The translations under genes were made by a program, and so were the position numbers. Positions 1 to 6,891 of a stretch of 37,314 nucleotides of DNA are shown piece after piece. The stretch is from Anaerolineaceae bacterium UBA2274 (lineage in GTDB: Bacteria > Chloroflexota > Anaerolineae > Anaerolineales > Anaerolineaceae), in assembly GCA_002347705.1 (NCBI GenBank), contig DDWY01000087.1:1-37314 (forward strand), read 5' to 3'. The notes below the pieces were generated by a model. It did no database searches, was not told the origin of the DNA, and worked only from the letters and a program-made list of their open reading frames with translations. Position 1 is the stretch's first letter. Every line of letters begins with the position of its first letter.

Positions 1-38
1 GCCCTGGATTAAAAACCGGGGCAGGTGAGACCGGCAAG

Positions 39-333
39 ATCAAGAGCTGTCATTGCAACAGTCTTTTAATCTGTCATTGCGAACTTCTTTTGTGAAGCAA
101 TCTAAACTCTCAACCTTAAAAACTAACCGCGGTTCACAACACTGCGTGAATTTTGACCCGGATTCTTCTTCCTCTAGATATTTGGTTCGTAAGCAATCTA
201 CAATCCAGGTTTTCCAAGAACATAGCAGGTAACAAGATCACATTTAAAATTCCCAAAATGTTTGTGAACACCTTACGTTATTTGAGTGCAAACAGTTTAG
301 ATTGCTTCGTCCCTCGCAATGACAGCTCTTGAT
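39..333. repeat. MITE-like inverted-repeat element, copy 1
   Basis: A left arm at 71-107 and a right arm at 295-325 are imperfect inverted complements built around CTGTCATTGC and GAAGCAATCTAAAC. The right arm is identical over 31 nt to 14986-15016, and the left arm matches 14843-14879 apart from a few bases in its centre. A second, outer pair (39-56 with 316-333) is a perfect 18-bp inverted repeat, so the left end looks duplicated about 24 bp apart. Complementarity continues inward in patches (a GTTCACAA box near 130 pairs with TTGTGAAC near 262), as in a foldback element. No ORF lies inside and I see no clear target-site duplication. Similar CTGTCATTGCGA / GAAGCAATCT repeats are widespread in bacterial genomes; the mobile origin is inference. 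Confidence 0.8.
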
Positions 334-699
334 TGTGCCTGTCTTTGTTATTTCCAAAGTGAAACAAAGAGATTTAGGTTTGTGTTGCAGTGAGCCCGCA
401 AGAAGTCATCAACTAAAAAGGTTGTAGGGTTGGCTCATTTCACAGCTTCGCTGGTATTCCGTCCGACCTGCGATTACTTCACACCGTAGCGTTGGTACGC
501 AACCATGGGTGAGCGCATCAAGGTAAACAGAAAAGATTGCCTGTGGGGTGAGGTTTGTGATGTCAGGTTCAAAAGCGGAACCTGACCGCATGGAAGTTTG
601 TAAATGATGAGTAAAGAGGTAGTGGTTCGCGGTTTGTAGGATTGATGAACGTGCAAAGCCTCCCCGTGTGGGATCCCTCGACTTCCCTGTCAATCCGAC
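334..699. other. Non-coding stretch, no gene recognised
   Basis: This stretch separates the repeat from the first promoter. Only short overlapping reading frames occur, up to 98 codons on the minus strand, with no recognisable motif and no convincing ribosome binding site. A weak stem can be drawn between TGAGCC near 392 and GGCTCA near 432. It may be decayed sequence, but I cannot assign an origin. Confidence 0.5.
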
Positions 700-729
700 T
701 TGCAAAATAGAACAATTGTGCTATATTAT
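700..729 (+). promoter_or_regulatory. Probable promoter of the kinase-like cassette
   Basis: A TTGCAA hexamer at 700-705 is followed by TATATT at 722-727 (16-nt spacer) or TATTAT at 724-729 (18-nt spacer), close to the housekeeping sigma consensus. It is the only good match upstream of the plus-strand cassette. It would give a leader of roughly 120 nt before the tiny ORF at 857 and about 240 nt before the first large gene. Confidence 0.5.
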
Positions 730-805
730 ACCCGCAATGCAGCCCCCCGCACATTAACAAAAGATATTTGCAAGCAAACAGCCATCTGGCACCATCAAAA
801 AACGT

Positions 806-832
806 TGCAAATAGTGCAAATGGTGCAATTAG
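806..832 (+). repeat. Three tandem 9-bp units in the leader
   Basis: The units TGCAAATAG, TGCAAATGG and TGCAATTAG follow each other without gaps at 806-814, 815-823 and 824-832. A related TGCAAAATAG lies at 701-710, overlapping the proposed -35 box. The units sit in the untranslated leader, not in a recognised coding region. They could be binding sites for a regulator, but that is inference from spacing and position. Confidence 0.6.
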
Positions 833-856
833 CAAGTATCAGGGAGCAGGAAACAA

Positions 857-910
857 ATGGCACGGAAGGGTGTCCATCCCGTACAAATTAACAAAGAAAT
901 GGCGTTATGA
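857..910 (+). CDS. Possible 17-residue leader ORF
   Basis: A tiny ORF beginning MARKGVHPVQ runs from ATG 857 to TGA 908-910, with a purine-rich GGGAG at about 842-846 as a candidate ribosome binding site. Its stop overlaps the start of the next tiny ORF (ATGA at 907-910). The KGVHP stretch weakly recalls the N-terminus of ribosomal protein L31, but nothing after it does, so this is not a claim of homology. It may be an upstream regulatory ORF, a gene remnant or chance. Confidence 0.25.
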   Translation: MARKGVHPVQINKEMAL

Positions 911-969
911 AAAAAACCAAACTTCTGAGCCAGACCGAGAAAAGCAAAGAATTGGACGAGGTTTTATAA
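907..969 (+). CDS. Possible 20-residue leader ORF
   Basis: A Lys/Glu-rich 20-codon ORF (starts MKKTKLLSQ) overlaps the preceding tiny ORF by ATGA and ends at TAA 967-969, seven nt before the kinase-like gene start at 977. A GAGG at 958-961 lies within its end and is best spaced for an out-of-frame ATG at 969, not for ATG 977. If translated, it could couple ribosomes into the downstream gene. No family recognised. Confidence 0.25.
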   Translation: MKKTKLLSQTEKSKELDEVL

Positions 970-976
970 TGAACGC

Positions 977-3865
977 ATGGCAAAGACAATTACTGGACGC
1001 AAAAAGGTCTGGCAGTTACTCGAAACTGTCGGCAAAGGGGATGCCGGTGAAGTGCTGCGCGTACAGACTGATCTCGGGCGCGAACAGGGTGTTATGAAGC
1101 GCCCAGTGCAAAACGTCTCTGGAGGCACTATTGTACGCCAGGCTATGCAGATCGAAAACGAAGGCAAGGTTCTGGCGCTGTTGGAAGGGCTGGATATTGA
1201 AAGGCATGGTCAAAAAATCCACACACCGCTGCTATTAGACCAAAGCCTTGAGGGCACATCTTCGACCGCAAACCTGTTCATCGTCAGTGAGGAAGTCTCG
1301 GGGGTGTCGATCTCAGAATTATTACGTCGCAAGCTGCAGGGAGGTTCGCCGATTTCCCAGGCACTTGTCCTGAAAGTCCTGGCGGCAGCTTTCCAGATGC
1401 TGAAGAATGTCCATGAAAAAGGTGTGATCTGGAATGACGTCAAGATGGATCACATTTTCTGGGATGCTGAAAACAAGGTCCTTTCCTTCATTGACTGGGG
1501 CAACAGCCTTTCCCTCAACAGCGATACTTCCGATGATAAAGCCACCCCCATGCTGGATTATCAGCAACTGCTCGAGGAAGGCCGGGCATTGATTGAACAA
1601 ACCTCTCCGGAGCTGATCGCTGATATTGGCTGGCCTTTGAGTGCGAGTAAATTGGATGACCTTGAAATACATCACCTGCAAATGCGGGTAGAGTATATGG
1701 AAGCCTACCTTTCCATGCGCATCATCGAATACAAACTGCTCTTCAGTCGCTATCTGAAAAGTCTGGATTCGCTTGATGGACTGACCCGAACCCTGGAGCT
1801 GATGCACGCCTTGCAGCGACTGGGGGTGGAAGTTGATCCAAATGACCTGCTTTCAGCCAGTCAGAGCTATCTGCTTGAATTACTGGAACGTGGCGGAAAC
1901 GAACAGGCGCAGGAAGTCTTCCAGGTATTGGAAACCGAACTGAACCATGACCTCTCCCCTCACTGGCAGCTCGCAGGATATCTCTTAAAGCATGCCGGCG
2001 ATGGCAATCCCGCGAGGCTGGCGCAGTTGCTCCAAGCGATATTTGAGAGCAACTGGACTGACGCCGCGTGGATTTACCGGGAGAGTTTCTTATCAGAAAA
2101 AGAAGCCCCTGCGGATGACCCAGTAATAATATCTATGCGCAATTTGAAATTAAATTCAAATGCTTATGCGTTAATTATTGCTGACCTAACCGCTCTGCAC
2201 GAACAAAGTGAACGCTGGCTGCAAACAGCCATTCAAAAAAAACTCGATCCCGAATCAATCAACACCCTGCAGAACCTGACCGATCGGATCAATCAGATAG
2301 AAGCCAACTGGCAGTATCTGCAGCCTGGTGAAAAGCTGGGAGATAAGTTTCTGTTATTACGCCAGGTACTGGAACGTTTCAGCGCGCTTCAACTACGCCC
2401 GGCTCTCGATTTACAAACTTCTCTTCTGGCAGCCATGTCGAGGATAAGGGAAATTTATCGTGCCTGGGCTGAATGTGACCTGGTCGCTGCCGGAAAGCAA
2501 ACCAGGGAGCTGTTCTTGCTCGAACCAAGCCTCAATTATTTACCGGAGCTGGAAGCTGACTTTGACAAGATGAAGAATTGGCTGGATGTGCTGAACGAGG
2601 GTCCAGCGGAGAACCAGGCAGTAAACAATTTCGCCGTGAAACTGCTTGAGTGGCTGCCTCCCTTGGATCAGCGATTAGGCGAGGTGCCCTGGCTCAATTC
2701 TTTGCTCCACGCCCTCACGAGCATGAAAAACGCGCAGGCAATTGAGAACCTGCGCGAAGAAGCCCTGGCAGGTCAATGGCCTATGCCCTGGCTAAGCCTT
2801 CAATCGCTTCGCCTGGAAATATCTGAATCTTATCGCCATTCCATCCAACTGGATGCCTCTCAAAAAGCCATCTTGGCAGAATATCATCAGGCCCTGAAAG
2901 CCTCCCTGCAGCCTGCTGGAGCGTTAAAAAAAATCCGCCAGCATTTGCCGGCTTTCCACCAGGCATATAGCGACCTGGCAGCCGCATTCGCCGCCGTTTT
3001 TTCCCAACTCCGCGGCGAAGCCTCCCTGCCTGACCTCGAACTCTTCCCGCCTGAAGACCACAATCAGGTTGAGCAGGTGCTTCAGATGCTGACAGCCATT
3101 CGAAAATGGAAGGAACACATCCAATCCGGCAGTCCGGTAAATTTCGACTTTCCTGAAGCTTTGTTGCGCCATTGGGATATTCTCACCGAAACACGCAGCC
3201 TGAACGACACCTGGCAAAACGAGTTGCTGCCAAAGCTGAGCGAAATCAAGCAGAAACGCTGGCAGGAATTCCCGGTAGATTTAGCTTTCGGCAACGATGA
3301 CTCCTTCGCGCTTGCCCGGGCTGCTTTGGCAAAGCTTCAACTGAGCTGGAAACGCATCCCCGAACAAGGCTTATACCGTGAATTGATCGAAGAGATGATT
3401 TATCAAATCGACAGCGCCCAGGCGCATTTCTTCAAATTCTGGCAGTCCCTGCAGCGTAGTGAATGCGTGGTAACGCGCTGGTTGAGCGGTAACTACCAGC
3501 CTAACTTCAGTGAAATTAACCAGAACATGCTCCAAATTGCCCGGAGGCTGCGAAGTGTGGAGCTGGCTATCAAGGTTGTAAACCAGCCGGAAATGGCGCG
3601 CACACGCATGGCGCAAAACAGTGCCGGAGAATTGATGTTCAGCCTGGTGCAGCTCGATGCGCACATCATGCCGCAATCGCGCAAGCCTTCAATCTTTCGC
3701 ATCTGGCAGCAGCAGTTCCTTGAGCTGCTCAAGCAGGGCGACCGCAGGCACATCGTTGAAAGCATTCAAACCATAGAAGCGATCCACCCATTATTACCCT
3801 GGTTCGATGAGCTTGTACGGCGGGATGCAGATTACTTCAATTTGCCTGAAAGCCAACAATGGTAG
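977..3865 (+). CDS. Divergent protein-kinase-like protein with a large helical C-terminal region (962 aa)
   Basis: Residues 1 to about 280 read as a protein-kinase-like fold. The pieces are a glycine-rich loop GKGDAGEV (19-26), a VAIK-type lysine in VMK (K41), an acidic helix-C candidate (E60/E62), a hinge region near 103-113, a catalytic-loop stretch IWNDVKMDH (D154, K156) and a DFG-like DWG (D173). The usual Asn of HRDxKxxN is His159 and the DFG Phe is Trp. The remaining ~680 residues are Leu/Glu/Gln-rich, probably all helical, and I recognise no family in them; no membrane segment is seen. ATG 977 is chosen because the glycine loop begins at residue 19 and no other in-frame start lies upstream before a stop. 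The Shine-Dalgarno site for it is poor. It is the first large gene of a three-gene set. Whether it phosphorylates anything is unknown. Confidence 0.75.
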   Translation: MAKTITGRKKVWQLLETVGKGDAGEVLRVQTDLGREQGVMKRPVQNVSGGTIVRQAMQIENEGKVLALLEGLDIERHGQKIHTPLLLDQSLEGTSSTANLFIVSEEVSGVSISELLRRKLQGGSPISQALVLKVLAAAFQMLKNVHEKGVIWNDVKMDHIFWDAENKVLSFIDWGNSLSLNSDTSDDKATPMLDYQQLLEEGRALIEQTSPELIADIGWPLSASKLDDLEIHHLQMRVEYMEAYLSMRIIEYKLLFSRYLKSLDSLDGLTRTLELMHALQRLGVEVDPNDLLSASQSYLLELLERGGNEQAQEVFQVLETELNHDLSPHWQLAGYLLKHAGDGNPARLAQLLQAIFESNWTDAAWIYRESFLSEKEAPADDPVIISMRNLKLNSNAYALIIADLTALHEQSERWLQTAIQKKLDPESINTLQNLTDRINQIEANWQYLQPGEKLGDKFLLLRQVLERFSALQLRPALDLQTSLLAAMSRIREIYRAWAECDLVAAGKQTRELFLLEPSLNYLPELEADFDKMKNWLDVLNEGPAENQAVNNFAVKLLEWLPPLDQRLGEVPWLNSLLHALTSMKNAQAIENLREEALAGQWPMPWLSLQSLRLEISESYRHSIQLDASQKAILAEYHQALKASLQPAGALKKIRQHLPAFHQAYSDLAAAFAAVFSQLRGEASLPDLELFPPEDHNQVEQVLQMLTAIRKWKEHIQSGSPVNFDFPEALLRHWDILTETRSLNDTWQNELLPKLSEIKQKRWQEFPVDLAFGNDDSFALARAALAKLQLSWKRIPEQGLYRELIEEMIYQIDSAQAHFFKFWQSLQRSECVVTRWLSGNYQPNFSEINQNMLQIARRLRSVELAIKVVNQPEMARTRMAQNSAGELMFSLVQLDAHIMPQSRKPSIFRIWQQQFLELLKQGDRRHIVESIQTIEAIHPLLPWFDELVRRDADYFNLPESQQW

Positions 3866-3876
3866 AATAGCGAATT

Positions 3877-4887
3877 ATGCGCGAAACAATTCTTGATTCT
3901 CAGAGCGGCTTTTATCTTGCAGAGCCGCTGGACACTTGGCTGACAGCTGCTCAGCAGGATTTTGCCATCCCCGAAGCTGGTGGCTCGAGCGCGCGCGTCT
4001 TTTTGCTGAAGAACGCAGTGGGCAAAACAGGCTTTGGACCTGATCCTGCCTTTAAGGTAATGCGGCACAACAAGATTGCTTATGCCAAACCCCTGTTCCT
4101 GGAAGAATTCAACATTCTTGCCGGGCTGCACAGCCTGAACGGACTGACGCCCATGCTGCAGGCAGGATACCTGAAACCTGCGCTCGGCACGGTCTGGCCG
4201 CCAGAAGTTGCGCCGCTCTCCAAGGTTTTGCAGAAACAAGGCGAGGCTACCGCAATCCGCGGCACGCTCGCGCTCTTTGATCTGGACGAGATCCAGGATG
4301 TCATCGATCAGTTCGAGGAACGTCTTCAGGACGGCTGGCTGGCATTCCTGATCCTGGAGCGCCGCTGGGAAGACAACCTCTATTTGCTTTGTGATGCCGG
4401 CTATACGCGCGGCAACTTCGTGCGCAACCTGAGCATGAAACAGGTTCTGGATATTTCCATCCAAATTTGCGACATACTCGAGCAAGCGCACGCAAAAGGC
4501 GCCATCTATCTGGATCATAAATTACTTCACTATTATTGGAATGAATATCGCCAAAAAGTGATCATGTTGGACTGGAACATCGGGCATTGGCTTCCTGAGA
4601 ATTTCTCACCGGAAGTGCAGCATTCAGACATGGTACAGTTCAGCTCCCGCGCACTGCATCATATCTTCACAGGCAGACAAGCTCCGGGCTCTGTGGCAGT
4701 TGGTCCAAACCGACCGGAAGACATTGCCAACGCGCCAACCCACTACAAAGCGTCCTATTCGTTCGATGTCCAGAATCGGCTGAACGCCGATGAGATGGGC
4801 TTTCTTGAAAGCGCTCTGGACGGAAGCTTTCAGACTCCCACAGAGATGAAAGAAAAGCTCAAATTTCTATATAACAAAAGGCAATAG
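3877..4887 (+). CDS. Second divergent kinase-like protein (336 aa)
   Basis: A shorter relative of the preceding gene, 11 nt downstream of its stop. Visible pieces are a loop GGSSARVF (35-42), a lysine in AFKVMR (K60), acidic residues in a helix-C-like FLEEFNIL (E76/E77), the stretch YLDHKLLH (D213, K215, H218) and LDWN (D232) where DFG would be. As in the upstream protein, the catalytic-loop Asn is replaced by His and the two Asp residues are 19 apart. Here the DFG Gly is Asn as well. Between K60 and the catalytic loop lies an unusually long stretch (about residues 100-190). It has no signal peptide or membrane span, so it is probably cytoplasmic. It may be a pseudokinase partner of the 962-aa protein; the fold assignment rests on motif order only. 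Confidence 0.7.
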   Translation: MRETILDSQSGFYLAEPLDTWLTAAQQDFAIPEAGGSSARVFLLKNAVGKTGFGPDPAFKVMRHNKIAYAKPLFLEEFNILAGLHSLNGLTPMLQAGYLKPALGTVWPPEVAPLSKVLQKQGEATAIRGTLALFDLDEIQDVIDQFEERLQDGWLAFLILERRWEDNLYLLCDAGYTRGNFVRNLSMKQVLDISIQICDILEQAHAKGAIYLDHKLLHYYWNEYRQKVIMLDWNIGHWLPENFSPEVQHSDMVQFSSRALHHIFTGRQAPGSVAVGPNRPEDIANAPTHYKASYSFDVQNRLNADEMGFLESALDGSFQTPTEMKEKLKFLYNKRQ

Positions 4888-4920
4888 CCCCAAGCTTTGC
4901 TTTAACCCGAAAGGACCTCA

Positions 4921-6813
4921 ATGATTAACGACCTCATTGAAAAGGCACTCAGCGTTTTATCGGATGCGTCTCCCAGTGATGATGCGCTTAGGCAAGTGGA
5001 AAGCGAACTCTCAACTTTGCTGGAAGCCCATGCCACCAACCGCCTCGGAGACGACATCAGCATTGATGAGCTGGAAGAAGCCAACCGGCTGCTGCGCGAA
5101 ATCCGGCGCGAGAAATCCCGCCGGCTCGCAGGTCAGCCGACTCCAACCAGCGAAGAACCCACCTCCACCCCTTCCACGCCGGTAACCCCTTCAGCAAGTT
5201 CCGCTGAATCGATTTTCCAAACCACAACGCCCCTACAGGCTGCGAAAAATGCGGATATTCCTCCCCTGACACGCACCAACCTTGGGGCGGAACTCACTGC
5301 GGGCATTGATAACGACCCACTAAAGCGCTTTTTCCAATCCGCGCATGATCCCGAAGCCGAACGCTTGATGGACGAAGCGGAAGAGGCATTTTATAAAGGC
5401 AACTACCAGGTTGCCATCCCTCTTTTCGAAAAAGTCATTCAGATGGAACCAGGCTGGACGCGTGCCCAGGAGCATCACAGCGAGGCCGAGGAATACCTGC
5501 GTTCAGGCAACATTCCCTCGGTGGCCTTACCCCCCGAAGCTGGCAAAGCTTACGGTAAAGCCCAAAGCGCGGCGCGCGTTTTCCGCTACAAGGTGGCACT
5601 GGATTACCTGGACGAAGCTTTTGAACATCTGCAGGAAGCCGGCGTCAAACGCTGGCGTGAGGGCGAGGAACTGCGCCACGACCTTGAAAACCAGATGCAA
5701 GCCTATGATGTCTACAAAGAAGGCTTGAACCTGCTTTCGCAGGGGGAACTCGTAAGCGCTCTGGGGAAGATACAAACGGCTGCCAGCGCGGTAGCCATCC
5801 CCGAATATATCGATAAAGCCAACGAAGTCCGCCAGGACATTGGCATGCTCAACGACGTCAGCGACACAGTCAGCCTGAGCGGCAAGATCCCCCCGGCAAA
5901 ATTGGCGGATGCCCGCACCAAACTGGAACGCATTCGCATGAAATACGGCGAAGTCAACCAACTGAGCCGTCTGCGCAACCGGCTGGACCTGTTGATCCCC
6001 GCCACCATTCAAAACCTGCTCGAAAACACGCAGCGCCTCAAGCTGGAAGCCTCCGAAGCCCCAACCGCATCTCTTGCGCGCCAAAAGGTGGATGCTGCCC
6101 GCGAAAATCTGGATTTGCTGCGCCAACTGGACGCCTACGACTCCCAGAGTCTCTCGCTCGAGAACGAGATCAGCACCCTCGAGACCGAAATTTATGCGAA
6201 CGAAGATGCCATGACACGCGCGGAAGAAGCGCTGAAAACGGGCAACAAATTTTTTGCAATTGACGCCCTCAAAATCAGCGCAAAACCACGAAAACGCTTT
6301 TCGCAGGACCCAAAAGTCCTCGAGTTAAAGCGCGGATTTCTGCCAACCTACATCATCGGTGGACTGGCGGCTCTGGTTGCCTTAATCGTGATCGGATTGC
6401 TGATCTCTTTGGCATTCAGAGGGTTCTCCAATGCCGCTTACGAGCGCAACCTGGCACGCACGCCCACCATCACACCTACCCCCACCATCACGCTCACACC
6501 GACCATCACGCCTACTGCAACCATCACTCCCACGCCCACGCCGGACTATTCCCCCACGCCCACTTACACGGTCACGCCGACGCCGATCGTGGCAGTTCAA
6601 ACTTTGAGAGAAGTGTGGGCGCGCAGTGACTGCTATGACAATTTCCGCGCGACTGGAAGCATCCCGGCTGGGATAACTTTGACCTTGCTGCCCATGGCTG
6701 AACGCCGATTCGACAACTTTAACCGGGAATGCGTCCTGGTTGAGTACCGAAGTGGTGACTATGCCATCCTTGGATATGTTTTAATGGCAGATGTGACGAC
6801 CGTCCAACCATAA
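4921..6813 (+). CDS. TPR / transmembrane / Thr-Pro linker / SH3-like protein (630 aa)
   Basis: The start has a good Shine-Dalgarno (AAAGGACC about 9 nt before ATG). Layout: residues 1-60 helical, a Thr/Pro/Ser-rich stretch near 75-105, and a TPR-like pair at about 140-185 (EAFYKGNYQVAIPLFEKVIQ). Long helical and coiled-coil regions follow to about 470. One membrane span lies at about 474-500, then a Thr-Pro-Ile-Thr linker (514-556) and a compact C-terminal domain (557-630) that reads like a bacterial SH3 fold (VWARSD at its start, a GYVLMADV end). The predicted topology is an N-terminal cytoplasmic TPR part and an outside SH3-like part. Such a protein could link an extracellular or cell-wall cue to the two kinase-like proteins upstream. 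That role is inference from gene order and layout. Confidence 0.75.
   Translation: MINDLIEKALSVLSDASPSDDALRQVESELSTLLEAHATNRLGDDISIDELEEANRLLREIRREKSRRLAGQPTPTSEEPTSTPSTPVTPSASSAESIFQTTTPLQAAKNADIPPLTRTNLGAELTAGIDNDPLKRFFQSAHDPEAERLMDEAEEAFYKGNYQVAIPLFEKVIQMEPGWTRAQEHHSEAEEYLRSGNIPSVALPPEAGKAYGKAQSAARVFRYKVALDYLDEAFEHLQEAGVKRWREGEELRHDLENQMQAYDVYKEGLNLLSQGELVSALGKIQTAASAVAIPEYIDKANEVRQDIGMLNDVSDTVSLSGKIPPAKLADARTKLERIRMKYGEVNQLSRLRNRLDLLIPATIQNLLENTQRLKLEASEAPTASLARQKVDAARENLDLLRQLDAYDSQSLSLENEISTLETEIYANEDAMTRAEEALKTGNKFFAIDALKISAKPRKRFSQDPKVLELKRGFLPTYIIGGLAALVALIVIGLLISLAFRGFSNAAYERNLARTPTITPTPTITLTPTITPTATITPTPTPDYSPTPTYTVTPTPIVAVQTLREVWARSDCYDNFRATGSIPAGITLTLLPMAERRFDNFNRECVLVEYRSGDYAILGYVLMADVTTVQP
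6460..6531 (+). repeat. 18-nt minisatellite coding the TPTITP linker
   Basis: Four tandem 18-nt units (6460, 6478, 6496, 6514) encode variants of the hexapeptide T-[PA]-T-I-T-[PL]. A less regular Thr-Pro tail runs to about 6590. Each unit contains ACCATCAC. This is the extracellular linker of the membrane protein and a likely place for length variation between strains. Confidence 0.85.
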
Positions 6814-6828
6814 GCCTGGCAACCACAG

Positions 6829-6869
6829 CGATAACGCTCTCTGTCAAAGTGAGGGGGAGCGTTTATAAT
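6829..6869 (+). promoter_or_regulatory. Hairpin and promoter ahead of folC
   Basis: CTGTCA at 6841-6846 and TATAAT at 6864-6869 are 17 nt apart, a good housekeeping-type promoter. It gives a short leader before folC (ATG 6892, GGAGAG Shine-Dalgarno). The same stretch forms a stem in which AACGCTC near 6832 pairs with GAGCGTT just before the -10 box. The stem could end upstream transcription, but it lacks a clean U-run. Confidence 0.65.
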
Positions 6870-6891
6870 CATTGCTTGTACTGGAGAGTCG

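Noticed and set aside
409..835. Overlapping short minus-strand ORFs (60-98 codons) in the first gap
   Set aside because: There is no recognisable domain, no good ribosome binding site, and Cys/Arg-rich composition typical of chance frames; I could not tie them to a transposase or other family.
857..910. Ribosomal protein L31 gene
   Set aside because: Only a KGVHP pentapeptide recalls the L31 start; none of the later Cys or basic motifs follow, and the frame closes after 17 codons.
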